64,000 bases of DNA from Marinococcus luteus_A (GCF_034497705.1 NZ_JAXRUV010000008.1:96895-160894); one strand, 5' to 3'. Shown: positions 7,307 through 15,202, numbered from the stretch's first letter. Numbers and translations are program-made. Notes: generated by a model not told the origin, from the sequence alone.

Positions 7307-7492
7307 GTGTCAATCATAAGCAGTCAACTGCAGGCGCAGCAGCAGGCGAACATATCGCTCATGCGTCAGTCGATGGATACGGCGTCGAAGCAGAGTGCCG
7401 AGCTGTTCGATGACATGGCTGGCGGTAACCAGGCCGGGACGATGCAGAGCGTCGTTTCAGGTAAAGGCCAGTCGATCGACGTAAAGGGATAG
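7307..7492 (+). CDS. yjfB: YjfB-family putative motility protein
   Basis: At least 61 residues, glutamine- and serine-rich (SQLQAQQQANISLMRQSMDT), matching the YjfB family of small sigma-D-dependent proteins of unknown role. The start is uncertain. The strong AAGGGAGGTGAT at 7277-7288 points to a start near 7292, where the in-frame codon is ATC and translation would read xDVGSVSIISSQ, a very YjfB-like beginning. The first conventional in-frame codon is GTG at 7307, used here. The gene is followed after 29 bases by flaG. Confidence 0.7.
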   Translation: MSIISSQLQAQQQANISLMRQSMDTASKQSAELFDDMAGGNQAGTMQSVVSGKGQSIDVKG

Positions 7493-7521
7493 GGATCATC
7501 CCAGGAGGAGGTAGGCGGGAG

Positions 7522-7875
7522 ATGGATGTTTCTATTCGATCAGCCGGAGGCGAAGGAGCTTCGCCGAAGCGGGAGGCGGGTGTTGTAGACGCTTCAAAAG
7601 TAACGCCGAACGAATTGGTGGCAGCAGAAACCAATTCCGCACTTCACGTGACAAAGAAGGAAGTGGAAAAATCAGTCGAAACGTTGAGTGCGATTCTCGA
7701 TCCGCATTTAACACGGTTGAAGTTTAACGTGCACGAAGACACGGAGCGGGTGTACGTGCAGGTAATCGACCGCGAGACAGAGGAGGTCGTGCGGGAAATT
7801 CCGCCCGAATCGCTTCTCGATTTTAATGCTTCAATCCTTCGCCAGGCCGGGCTGTTGGTAGACGAAAAATGGTAA
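7522..7875 (+). CDS. flaG: Flagellar protein FlaG
   Basis: 117 residues. The C-terminal half is the FlaG domain (LKFNVHEDTERVYVQVIDR, followed by EEVVREIPPESLLDF). FlaG influences filament length or assembly; its exact role is unsettled. A GGAGGAGG-rich site precedes ATG. In B. subtilis the homologue yvyC is directly followed by fliD-fliS-fliT; here fliD lies 21 kb downstream, so the cluster has been split. Confidence 0.88.
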   Translation: MDVSIRSAGGEGASPKREAGVVDASKVTPNELVAAETNSALHVTKKEVEKSVETLSAILDPHLTRLKFNVHEDTERVYVQVIDRETEEVVREIPPESLLDFNASILRQAGLLVDEKW

Positions 7876-7880
7876 GTGAA

Positions 7881-7908
7881 AAGCGTCTTTCTTCGGGAGG
7901 ACGTTTTT
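7881..7908 (+). terminator. Weak terminator after flaG
   Basis: AAGCGTC pairs with GGACGTT across a TCTTC-containing loop, followed by TTTTTT. It ends the yjfB-flaG unit. Confidence 0.55.
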
Positions 7909-8012
7909 TAGTGATAAAAGTTTTGATTCTTTAGTCATGATTTAGGTTTATGGAAAGGGGCGAAAAGGTAAGGAGTATTAGTTTGAATCTATTATATGGA
8001 GGGTGAGATTAA

Positions 8013-8783
8013 ATGAGTAAAACAGCAGTCGTTACCGGATCGGGCCAGGGAATTGGGAAAGGTATTGCGACGCGTCTTGCGAAAGATGGATTCAACCTTG
8101 TGATCAGCGATATTGATAAAGAGAAAATGGAGGAAACGGTGCAGGCCATCAAAGACAGTGGCAATGAAGCCCTGGCTGTGGAAGCCAATGTAACGAGCAG
8201 GCAGGACATTAACGACCTAGTGAAAAAAGCCGTGGACCATTTCGGAAGCGTGGATGTGTTCGTAAATAATGCAGGCATTGACCACGTTGCTCCGCTATTA
8301 AAAGTAGAGGAAGAAGACATCGAGAAAATTTTCGCGGTGAATGTGAACGGCGTTATTTTTGGGATTCAGGCAGCGGCCGAACAGATGAAAAAACAAGGTG
8401 GCGGCAAAATTATTAACGCGTGCAGTATTGCCGGCCATAAAGGCTTTCCGATGCTCGGCATTTATTCAGCTACCAAGTTTGCGGTTAAAGGTTTAACGCA
8501 GGCCTCCGCGCAGGAACTGGCGCCGGACAACATTACCGTTAACGCCTACTGCCCTGGCGTGGTCGGAACGAGTATGTGGGAGCGCATCGATGCCCGGATG
8601 GTCGAAGAGATGGGGCTCGAAAAACCAGGCGATGCATTCGAGAAATTCACCGCCGGAATTGCTCTGGGACGCCCGCAGACACCAGAGGACGTAGCTAATT
8701 TTGTTTCGTACCTGGCTTCTCCGGACTCGGATTACATGACCGGCCAGGCCGTCCTGATCGACGGCGGAATTGTTTACAATTAA
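8013..8783 (+). CDS. butA: Acetoin/diacetyl reductase (short-chain dehydrogenase)
   Basis: 256-residue classical SDR. The NAD-binding TGSGQGIG is at residues 8-15, NNAG at 85-88, and the catalytic Ser138, Tyr151 and Lys155 (YSATK). The INACSIAGHKGFPMLGIYSA stretch and the NAYCPGVVGT segment are characteristic of (S)-acetoin-forming diacetyl reductases / meso-2,3-butanediol dehydrogenases. It interconverts diacetyl, acetoin and butanediol with NAD(H), a redox overflow route. TATGGAGGGTGAG precedes ATG. It is monocistronic, with its own terminator. Other SDR specificities cannot be excluded. Confidence 0.85.
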   Translation: MSKTAVVTGSGQGIGKGIATRLAKDGFNLVISDIDKEKMEETVQAIKDSGNEALAVEANVTSRQDINDLVKKAVDHFGSVDVFVNNAGIDHVAPLLKVEEEDIEKIFAVNVNGVIFGIQAAAEQMKKQGGGKIINACSIAGHKGFPMLGIYSATKFAVKGLTQASAQELAPDNITVNAYCPGVVGTSMWERIDARMVEEMGLEKPGDAFEKFTAGIALGRPQTPEDVANFVSYLASPDSDYMTGQAVLIDGGIVYN

Positions 8784-8802
8784 TAGTATGCTTAAATCAT
8801 CT

Positions 8803-8832
8803 GCGTCTATCCTTCAGGATAGGCGCTTTTTT
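8803..8832 (+). terminator. Terminator of acetoin reductase gene
   Basis: GCGTCTATCC pairs with GGATAGGCGC (one G.T) around TTCA, followed by TTTTTT. Confidence 0.85.
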
Positions 8833-9046
8833 ATTCCTCTTCCCGATACTTCCGGAACTTCCGTACGGAACCAACACAAAGAAGCAGGGCAATAGCTGCC
8901 GCCAGACTTATCTTGCTGACCATACTCGGAGGCTCTCCGGTAGAAAGACCGTCAATACCGATCAGCATCGCAAACATCACAGCAAAATTACCAATAATAC
9001 TCGTAATCAGATTCCAGTGCTCATCCACAAACATGCGGGAATACAT
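8831..9046 (-). CDS. Small two-helix membrane protein
   Basis: 71 residues with two predicted membrane helices (about 13-30 and 45-62) and a basic tail (VRKFRKYREEE). GGAAAGGAGG precedes ATG at ideal spacing, the main support that it is real. No family is recognised. It is divergent from the iclR gene. Confidence 0.6.
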   Translation of the reverse strand: MYSRMFVDEHWNLITSIIGNFAVMFAMLIGIDGLSTGEPPSMVSKISLAAAIALLLCVGSVRKFRKYREEE

Positions 9047-9148
9047 ATGAACCTCCTTTCCTTACTTTTCCATTTGTCATGTAGTTTTATACTAACATAC
9101 GAGAAAAATATGCTACGATGACTGCAGTACTGAAAGGAGGAAGGCTGC

Positions 9149-9907
9149 ATGAATACAAACGGAGTCCAGGCCGTCGATCGCGCTCTCCGTATTATTGACC
9201 TGCTCGCGGAAGCACCGGAGGGTTTGGGCGTGACAGAGCTTGCGAACCGCCTGGACGTTGCCAAAAGCACCGTGCACCGGCTGTTGGCATCGCTTCTACA
9301 GAAGGGCTATGTGAAGCAGGGAAACGAGCGCGACGTGTATACGCTCGGGTTCACTTTCATGGAAATGGGCGAGCGGGTGGCGGAATCCATCGATGTGCGA
9401 AAAGCGGCTGGAGAAATCATTCATGACCTCGCGAAGGCGACAAAAAGCACGGTGCACCTCGTGCAGCTTGAAGGCGCCCAGGTCGTCTATATTGACAAAG
9501 TGGAAACGTACGCGCGGTTGCGGCTGTTTTCCCGCGTCGGGCGCAAAGCGCCTCTCTACTGCACCGGCGTCGGCAAAGCGCTGCTTGCGTTTCAGCCCCG
9601 GCACGTGCAGAACAAGCTGGTGGACGAGCAGGAAATGATCCAGCACACACAGCATACGATTACGTCCAAAGAAGACATGATGACCGAACTAAAACAAATC
9701 GCGCAGGAAGGCGTGTCCTATGACCGGGAGGAGCACGAGCTTGGTGTTACCTGTGTAGCGGCTCCCATTTTTGATTTCCACCGGCGGGCAGTGGCGGCGG
9801 TGAGTGTAACGATGCCGCACATGAACGCAGAAACAATCGACTGGGAAAAAACCGTTCAGCAGGTGCGGCGGGCGGCGGCAGCCATATCGCAGGAGCTTGG
9901 CCATTAA
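9149..9907 (+). CDS. IclR-family regulator, probable dgo operon regulator
   Basis: 252 residues. Winged HTH at 20-75 (VTELANRLDVAKSTVHRLLA), then the IclR effector-binding domain (about 80-250) with the usual PLYCTGVGKALLA and GVSYDREEHELGVTCVAAPI segments. It lies directly upstream of, and in the same direction as, the galactonate genes. Overlapping palindromes in the intergenic region (9990-10014) are candidate operators. IclR proteins of this type (KdgR/DgoR-like) usually repress and respond to a pathway intermediate. GAAAGGAGG precedes ATG. Confidence 0.85.
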   Translation: MNTNGVQAVDRALRIIDLLAEAPEGLGVTELANRLDVAKSTVHRLLASLLQKGYVKQGNERDVYTLGFTFMEMGERVAESIDVRKAAGEIIHDLAKATKSTVHLVQLEGAQVVYIDKVETYARLRLFSRVGRKAPLYCTGVGKALLAFQPRHVQNKLVDEQEMIQHTQHTITSKEDMMTELKQIAQEGVSYDREEHELGVTCVAAPIFDFHRRAVAAVSVTMPHMNAETIDWEKTVQQVRRAAAAISQELGH

Positions 9908-9915
9908 AAGAACGC

Positions 9916-9944
9916 TTTCAATCTGTCGCGTGGTCTGCTACACT
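9916..9944 (+). promoter_or_regulatory. Candidate sigma-A promoter of dgo operon
   Basis: TTTCAA (9916-9921), 17-base spacer, TACACT (9939-9944). The -35 box is weak, consistent with a regulated promoter. Confidence 0.4.
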
Positions 9945-9989
9945 GTAAGCGACATTTCCCGCAGGAGATTTTCTTTTTATTCATAATAC

Positions 9990-10014
9990 GGAACATTGTT
10001 CCTTAATAAGGAAC
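9990..10014 (+). promoter_or_regulatory. Overlapping palindromes, candidate IclR operator
   Basis: GGAACATTGTTCC (9990-10002) is a perfect palindrome and shares its right arm with GTTCCTTAATAAGGAAC (9998-10014), also perfect. The alternating GGAAC/GTTCC/GGAAC arms would let two dimers bind side by side. They lie 19-43 bases upstream of the dgoA start. Confidence 0.6.
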
Positions 10015-10032
10015 AAAAGGAGGGCGACGGCT

Positions 10033-10671
10033 ATGAGTATTATTCAGACGATTGAACAGGAGAAAATAGTGCCGATTATTCGCAGCAGCGACAAAACGCA
10101 GCTGCAGCAGGTGATTGAATCGTTATACGCCGGCGGGGCCCGGGTGCTCGAAGTAACGATGAACACGCCGGGTGCGCTTGCGGCGATTGAATGGGCGAAG
10201 GCTACCCACAGCGATCTGCACATTGGCGCGGGCACAGTGCTGGACGCCGAATCCGCGCGCACCGCCATTTTATCCGGCGCGGAATTTCTGCTCGCCCCGA
10301 CGCTTGATGCAAAAACGATTGAAACAGGCAGCCGCTACGGCGTTCCGGTCATTCCGGGTGTACTGACACCGACCGAAATTCTGCAGGCGACCGAAGCCGG
10401 AGCGGAAATGGTGAAAATTTTCCCAATCCGCGCGTTCGGAGCCTCCTATTTGAAGGACGTGCACGGTCCGCTCCCGCACGTACGTGCGATGGCGGTCGGC
10501 GGCGTGTCGCTCGACAACATGCAGGACTACCTGCAGAACGGCTGGCATGCGGTCGGTCTTGGCAGCCAGGTGGTGGACCCGAAAGCGATTGAACGCGGAG
10601 ACATGAAGCAGCTGACCCGCAACATGGAAAAAGCCCGCGGCATTCTCCGGGAGGGAGGCGGAAGCCAATGA
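10033..10671 (+). CDS. dgoA: 2-dehydro-3-deoxy-6-phosphogalactonate aldolase
   Basis: 212-residue class I aldolase of the KDPG/KDPGal family. The Schiff-base lysine is K128 in VKIFP, and the general base is E40 in RVLEVT; GAGTVL is at 65-70. It cleaves 2-keto-3-deoxy-6-phosphogalactonate (or -gluconate) to pyruvate and glyceraldehyde-3-phosphate. Galactonate specificity is assigned from the linked dgoK and dgoD, since sequence alone does not separate it from KDPG aldolase. AAGGAGGG precedes ATG, and the gene overlaps dgoK by ATGA. Confidence 0.87.
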   Translation: MSIIQTIEQEKIVPIIRSSDKTQLQQVIESLYAGGARVLEVTMNTPGALAAIEWAKATHSDLHIGAGTVLDAESARTAILSGAEFLLAPTLDAKTIETGSRYGVPVIPGVLTPTEILQATEAGAEMVKIFPIRAFGASYLKDVHGPLPHVRAMAVGGVSLDNMQDYLQNGWHAVGLGSQVVDPKAIERGDMKQLTRNMEKARGILREGGGSQ

Positions 10672-11615
10672 ACGTGATTGTCATTGACGGTGGTACCACC
10701 AACACGCGCATCCGGGTCGTGGATACGGAAACACTTGAGGTCAAAAAACGCGTGTCGCTCGACCAGGGCGTGCGCAACCAGGCGATGGAGCAGGACTTTT
10801 CGCTTCTTGAGCGGCTGATTGATAACGAGCTGGACACGCTGGCTGCCCACTTTACGTTCCGCGACGTGGTCGGCTATGGCATGCTGACGGCGAACATCGG
10901 CATGCGCGAGGTGCCCCACGCCCCGTCGCCGCTCACAATGGAGGAGCTCGCCGAGCGTACGGTGCACGAGCGCTACAATGCCCGGCGCTGGCACTGGATT
11001 ACCGGCATGAAAAACGGTGAGGAGCCGGTCGATGTGATGCGCGGCGAAGAGGTCGAAGCGTTCGGCATGCTGCGTCATACGCCGGCTGAAGGCAGCGGCC
11101 TGATCATTCTGCCGGGCTCTCATACCAAATACATCCGGGTTGAAGACGGCTCGCGGCTGCTCAGCTGCACATCCACCCTGGCCGGCGAAACGCTCTCCGC
11201 GCTCCGGACATCCACGATTTTATCCGATTCGGTCGGGCCGAAGCTCGTGGAATCGCTCGAGCCGGAGGTGCTGATGGAGGGCTGGGACCTGGCGGAAACG
11301 GAAGGGTTCACGCGCGCGGCGTATTACGTGCGCCTGCGCCACCTGTTTGCTGATTACACCGAAAACGCACGGGCGAATCTGTTGCTCGGTGCAGTGCTGT
11401 ACGAGGATATGAAAGCATTTGAACATGCCGCTGATGGTTCTGACTGGCTGTATCTTGGCGGCCACGGGGCGATGCAGGAGGCGTACCGGCATGTGCTCGA
11501 GCAAAAGCAGGAGCGCCCGATCTATGTCTTTACGAAACACGATCTTGAAAAAGCGTCGCTTCAGGGAGCCCTGCAGCTCGCCAATCTGGAACAAACGAAA
11601 GGGGAATCCCGATGA
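10668..11615 (+). CDS. dgoK: 2-dehydro-3-deoxygalactonokinase
   Basis: 315-residue DgoK-family kinase. The N-terminal IDGGTTNTRIRVVD is the phosphate-binding loop of the sugar-kinase fold, and the LPGSHTKYIRV stretch near the middle is typical of DgoK. It phosphorylates 2-keto-3-deoxygalactonate, giving the substrate of the aldolase encoded just upstream. ATG overlaps the dgoA stop, and its own end overlaps dgoD by ATGA, so the three are translationally coupled. Confidence 0.9.
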   Translation: MNVIVIDGGTTNTRIRVVDTETLEVKKRVSLDQGVRNQAMEQDFSLLERLIDNELDTLAAHFTFRDVVGYGMLTANIGMREVPHAPSPLTMEELAERTVHERYNARRWHWITGMKNGEEPVDVMRGEEVEAFGMLRHTPAEGSGLIILPGSHTKYIRVEDGSRLLSCTSTLAGETLSALRTSTILSDSVGPKLVESLEPEVLMEGWDLAETEGFTRAAYYVRLRHLFADYTENARANLLLGAVLYEDMKAFEHAADGSDWLYLGGHGAMQEAYRHVLEQKQERPIYVFTKHDLEKASLQGALQLANLEQTKGESR

Positions 11616-12760
11616 AAATCCGATCCTACGAACTATTTCAGGTGCCGCCGCGGTGGCTGTTTCTAAAAATTACGACTGACGAAGGCCTCGAAGGCTGGGG
11701 CGAGCCAATCGTGGAAGGCCGTGCTGCTTCGGTTAAGGCGGCCGTTGATGAACTGATGGAATACATGATCGGGGAAGATCCGATGCGGATTGAGGACCAC
11801 TGGAACAAGCTGTACCGCTCCGGCTTCTACCGCGGCGGACCGATTCACATGAGCGCGCTCGCCGGCATTGACCAGGCGCTCTGGGATATTAAGGGCAAGT
11901 TCTACAACGCTCCGATTTATGACCTGATGGGCGGCGCCTGCCGGGACAATATCAACATCTACTCCTGGATCGGCGGAGACCGTCCAAGCGACGTCGGGGC
12001 AGCGGCGAAGGAAACTGTGGATTCCGGCTTCCGGGCAATTAAAATGAACGGCACGGAGGAAATGCAGTACATCGATACATTCGATAAGGTGGAAGAAGCG
12101 GTCGCCCGCGTAGCAGCCGTCCGGGAAGCCGTCGGTACAGGCGTCGGCATCGGCATCGACTTTCACGGACGCGTGCACCGGCCGATGGCGAAGGTGATCG
12201 CCAAGGAGCTGGAGCCGTACCATCCGATGTTTATCGAAGAGCCGGTGCTGACCGAAAACATGGAGGCGCTGCAGGAGCTGCGCCAGCATACGCACATTCC
12301 GATTGCGACCGGCGAGCGTATGTATTCGCGCTGGGAGTTTAAAAATATTCTGGCAAACGGATGGGTCGATATTATCCAGCCGGACCTATCGCACGCCGGC
12401 GGCATCACGGAAGGCAAAAAAATCGCGACGATGGCAGAAGCTTATGACGTCGCGCTGGCGCCCCACTGCCCACTCGGACCGATTGCGCTCGCATCCTGCC
12501 TGCAGGTGGACGCTACAAGCCACAACGCCTTCATCCAGGAGCAGAGCCTCGGCATTCACTACAACCAGAGCAACGACCTGCTCGACTACATTGAAGACAA
12601 AAGTGTATTTGCCTATGAGGACGGAGCGGTGAAAATGCCGCAGGGACCGGGCCTTGGCATCACGATCAATGAAGACTACGTGCGCGAGCGCGCCAAGGAA
12701 AGCCACAACTGGAAAAACCCGGTGTGGCGGCATAAAGACGGTACGATTGCCGAATGGTAA
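11612..12760 (+). CDS. dgoD: D-galactonate dehydratase
   Basis: 382-residue enolase-superfamily enzyme (mandelate racemase group). Metal and catalytic segments are visible: GIDFHGRVHRP with D183, FIEEPV with E209/E210, TGER near 235, and HCPLGPIALA near the C-terminal base. Length and sequence match DgoD throughout. It removes water from D-galactonate to give 2-keto-3-deoxygalactonate, the first step of the De Ley-Doudoroff route. It is the last gene of the operon before a strong terminator. No galactonate transporter gene is in the operon. Confidence 0.92.
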   Translation: MKIRSYELFQVPPRWLFLKITTDEGLEGWGEPIVEGRAASVKAAVDELMEYMIGEDPMRIEDHWNKLYRSGFYRGGPIHMSALAGIDQALWDIKGKFYNAPIYDLMGGACRDNINIYSWIGGDRPSDVGAAAKETVDSGFRAIKMNGTEEMQYIDTFDKVEEAVARVAAVREAVGTGVGIGIDFHGRVHRPMAKVIAKELEPYHPMFIEEPVLTENMEALQELRQHTHIPIATGERMYSRWEFKNILANGWVDIIQPDLSHAGGITEGKKIATMAEAYDVALAPHCPLGPIALASCLQVDATSHNAFIQEQSLGIHYNQSNDLLDYIEDKSVFAYEDGAVKMPQGPGLGITINEDYVRERAKESHNWKNPVWRHKDGTIAEW

Positions 12761-12766
12761 CAAGAA

Positions 12767-12805
12767 ATCCAGCATGCTCTCCCAAAAGAGCGTGCTGGAT
12801 ATTTT
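12767..12805 (+). terminator. Terminator of dgo operon
   Basis: ATCCAGCATGCTCT pairs with AGAGCGTGCTGGAT (one G.T pair) around CCCAAA, followed by ATTTTTA. It may also serve the convergent hydrolase gene. Confidence 0.85.
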
Positions 12806-13629
12806 TATCCTCTGCGTAAAAAGTCGGTGATACAGGCAAGCAGGTGCGCCGGGGCGTCCTCCTGCACAAGATGGCCGGCATCTGGGATGGGCTCCAGACG
12901 GGAGGCCGGAATAGCTTTATGAAGCGTATGGGCGCGGTCGACCGGAATCCAGGCATCGTTTTCGCCCCACACAATCAAGGCCGGGACAGAAACGTCTCCG
13001 TACCGGGGTTCAATTTCATCCGTGTACTTTTGGTCGGCCTGGGCCATCTGCCGGTAAAAGGCGGGCTGTTTCTCCATGCCGAGCCACGGCGCTTTAATAC
13101 CCGCAAGCGTTTCTGCCGTCATAGGCTTGTAGGCCGCGCCCTGGACGTAGGCCTCGACCATCGCTTCGTGGATAAAGTCCGGAATGCCCTGAAAGGCTTC
13201 CGTATGATTGGACACGTGGGTAAAAAACGATGAGCCCCACGGCGCCACAGCAACCGGATCGATCAGAATCATCCGTTGAAAGGAACGCCCGTTTAACAGA
13301 TGGGCACGCAGCACGGTGGTGCCGCCAAAGTCATGGCCGATAATGATAGGGGCATCAAGGCTCCAGGCGTTCAGCAGCTCGTCCAGGATCTGGTTCTGCA
13401 CGCCGAGCGAGACGTCCTGCCCGTTACGCTTTTCCGACTGGCCGTATCCAAGCAGATCATAGTAGTAGACGGTATATGAGCGTTCCAAAGCGGGAAGCAG
13501 GTGGCGCCAGTTAAACGACGACCACGGTGTGCCGTGGACGAGCACGAGCGGCGGCCCGCTGCCCTGCACATCATAGCGTACATTTCCATGCGTCGTACGG
13601 ATTTTTTTTGTTAAGCTCCAGTGCTGCAT
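12805..13629 (-). CDS. Alpha/beta hydrolase with Asp nucleophile
   Basis: 274 residues. HGTPWSS (residues 32-38) forms the oxyanion region, and the nucleophile elbow is GHDFGG, so the nucleophile is Asp100 rather than Ser. The acid is D225 (GENDAWIP) and the base H253 (DAGHLVQED). An Asp nucleophile places it with haloalkane/fluoroacetate dehalogenases and epoxide hydrolases rather than esterases. Substrate unknown. It is the last gene of a minus-strand unit with the small membrane protein (13636) and the racemase (13952). Confidence 0.8.
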   Translation of the reverse strand: MQHWSLTKKIRTTHGNVRYDVQGSGPPLVLVHGTPWSSFNWRHLLPALERSYTVYYYDLLGYGQSEKRNGQDVSLGVQNQILDELLNAWSLDAPIIIGHDFGGTTVLRAHLLNGRSFQRMILIDPVAVAPWGSSFFTHVSNHTEAFQGIPDFIHEAMVEAYVQGAAYKPMTAETLAGIKAPWLGMEKQPAFYRQMAQADQKYTDEIEPRYGDVSVPALIVWGENDAWIPVDRAHTLHKAIPASRLEPIPDAGHLVQEDAPAHLLACITDFLRRG

Positions 13630-13635
13630 GAAAGC

Positions 13636-13932
13636 TCACCCCTTTGAAGTTTTTAATGCTTTTCGGATGCCGAGTAAGCAAAGACCGGTTCCGGCACCGA
13701 GCCATACCATGGCAGCGAGAAATACGAAGCTGAGAGCAGTGATGGGGTTTGAAGCTTCCCACCAGCCGTAGGCAGCTGCACCGGCAGCAGACAGCAGCAG
13801 AAGCGCACAGACAATAGTGACGACAAGTCCTGGCCGCCTCCGTTTCCGGGCAAGCAGCCGGCTGAATACGACCAGAAGCGCAGCGGTTAAAAAGACAGCG
13901 CCCATCACGCCGTAATGCTGAAACCATTCCAT
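13636..13932 (-). CDS. Small three-helix membrane protein
   Basis: 98 residues with three predicted membrane helices and a basic loop (ARKRRRPG). The start at 13932 (MEWFQ) is preferred over ATG at 13938 because GGAGGT ends 6 bases before it, whereas it directly abuts the upstream ATG. No known family. It lies between a racemase and a hydrolase on the same strand. Confidence 0.6.
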   Translation of the reverse strand: MEWFQHYGVMGAVFLTAALLVVFSRLLARKRRRPGLVVTIVCALLLLSAAGAAAYGWWEASNPITALSFVFLAAMVWLGAGTGLCLLGIRKALKTSKG

Positions 13933-13951
13933 GATCATACCTCCATAGCGT

Positions 13952-14644
13952 TTAGTTGCCGAGTGCCTTGTTCACAGCTTCAAGGGCGTGGACGCGGGTC
14001 GTATCGATCACCGGCAGATCCGTATCCTCCGGAGCGATCAGCATGCCGAGCTCCGTGCAGCCTAAAACGATACCCTCCGCCCCGTTTTCCCGCAGCTGCG
14101 TCATCACCTCGAGCATATAGCTTTTGGATACTGGGCGGATGATACCGTGGCAGAGCTCTTCAAAAATGATGCGGTTAATCTCCGTACGCGCCTCCGGGCC
14201 GGGAACTTTTACCCCGAGGCCGCCTTCCTGCAGGCCGCCGGTGTAAAACGTTTCCTCCATCGTGTATCTAGTGCCGAGCAGCCCGACACGGGTAAGGTTC
14301 TGCCGCCGGATATCACGAACGGCTGCTTCTGCAATGTGGAGAACCGGCACATTTATGTAATCTTCGATCGTTCCGATGACCTTGTGCATCGTGTTGGTGC
14401 AGAGCACAATAGAGTCGGCACCTCCCCGTTCAAGAGCTTTGGCCGCTTCTCCGAGCAGTTCCCCGGCTGCTTTCCAGCTGCCTGCGGCCTGCATTTGTTC
14501 AATCTCTTCAAAGTCGACGCTGTACAGGAGACACCGGGCCGAATGCAGGCGGCCGAGCCGGCGGTTTACCTCCTCATTAATCAGCTGATAGTACAGCGCG
14601 GAGGACTCCCAGCTCATGCCTCCGAGCAGTCCGATAGTTTGCAT
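13952..14644 (-). CDS. Aspartate/glutamate racemase family protein
   Basis: 230 residues. The two catalytic cysteines of cofactor-independent racemases are in LCTNTMH and LGCTELGML; the N-terminus IGLLGGMSWESSALYYQLIN is typical of YgeA-like amino acid racemases. It probably racemises aspartate or a related amino acid. The start at 14644 has AAGGAG 8 bases upstream; a GTG three codons earlier is less likely. It is the first gene of a three-gene minus-strand unit. Confidence 0.82.
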   Translation of the reverse strand: MQTIGLLGGMSWESSALYYQLINEEVNRRLGRLHSARCLLYSVDFEEIEQMQAAGSWKAAGELLGEAAKALERGGADSIVLCTNTMHKVIGTIEDYINVPVLHIAEAAVRDIRRQNLTRVGLLGTRYTMEETFYTGGLQEGGLGVKVPGPEARTEINRIIFEELCHGIIRPVSKSYMLEVMTQLRENGAEGIVLGCTELGMLIAPEDTDLPVIDTTRVHALEAVNKALGN

Positions 14645-14716
14645 AGCCTTCACTCCTTTTCCAATGGTATCTTTCTGCCGTTACATGCTTAATATTACTA
14701 TTTTTGTCATACTTAA

Positions 14717-14745
14717 TTGGCGCACCATACAAACTGTGTTATGAT
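14717..14745 (+). promoter_or_regulatory. Candidate sigma-A promoter of small transcription unit
   Basis: TTGGCG (14717-14722), 17-base spacer, TATGAT (14740-14745). With the terminator at 15006 it defines a transcript of about 285 bases. Confidence 0.5.
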
Positions 14746-14812
14746 TAAGGTATAAGTAAATAGCTTTAGTATAAAAATGGAAACTGAATTTTAGCTTAAG
14801 GCGGTTAGCATT

Positions 14813-15001
14813 ATGGACAAAAGCGCCAGTCAATGCACTGCCAGTGAAACGATATTTTGGTGTATACGAATGATCATATACGATAAACCAAAGCCTGAAA
14901 AGCCCGCGTCTGTATTTCTGCGACCGGAGCTTGGAATAACAAGAAATACTTTTCAACACAGAGTGAGCGGAAATCTTCAGACAATCAGCGCTGATAGATA
15001 A
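14813..15001 (+). CDS. Possible small protein of unknown function
   Basis: 62 codons (MDKSASQCTASETIFW...). AAGGCGG lies 8 bases upstream of ATG, a promoter candidate lies 70 bases upstream, and the frame stops 4 bases before a terminator hairpin. These fit a small monocistronic gene. The composition is not strongly protein-like, so the transcript may instead be a non-coding RNA. Confidence 0.35.
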   Translation: MDKSASQCTASETIFWCIRMIIYDKPKPEKPASVFLRPELGITRNTFQHRVSGNLQTISADR

Positions 15002-15005
15002 GCTG

Positions 15006-15034
15006 CAGAGATCAACATATCTCTGTGGTTTTTT
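15006..15034 (+). terminator. Terminator of small transcription unit
   Basis: CAGAGAT pairs with ATCTCTG around CAACAT, followed by TGG and a six-T run. Confidence 0.65.
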
Positions 15035-15127
15035 ATGTTTATACGTCCTAAAGACCGACCAGTCCGATTGCCAGCATAGAACATAATACACCGGCAGTAG
15101 TTGAAAAGAAGAACGCTTTTCCTCGCA

Positions 15128-15163
15128 GCCAGTACTAAGAAAGCTTCTTAGTACTGGCTTTTT
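15128..15163 (+). terminator. Strong terminator
   Basis: GCCAGTACTAAG pairs perfectly with CTTAGTACTGGC around a 7-base loop, followed by five T. It lies 40 bases upstream of the next gene, and what it terminates is unclear: a second short RNA between 15035 and 15163 is possible. Confidence 0.7.
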
Positions 15164-15202
15164 ATATGTCGGGTCCAATTTTACAGAAAAGAGGCTAAAA
15201 AA

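Noticed and set aside
14681..15178. 165-codon minus-strand frame
   Set aside because: No ribosome site; it runs through two plus-strand terminators and the composition is not protein-like.
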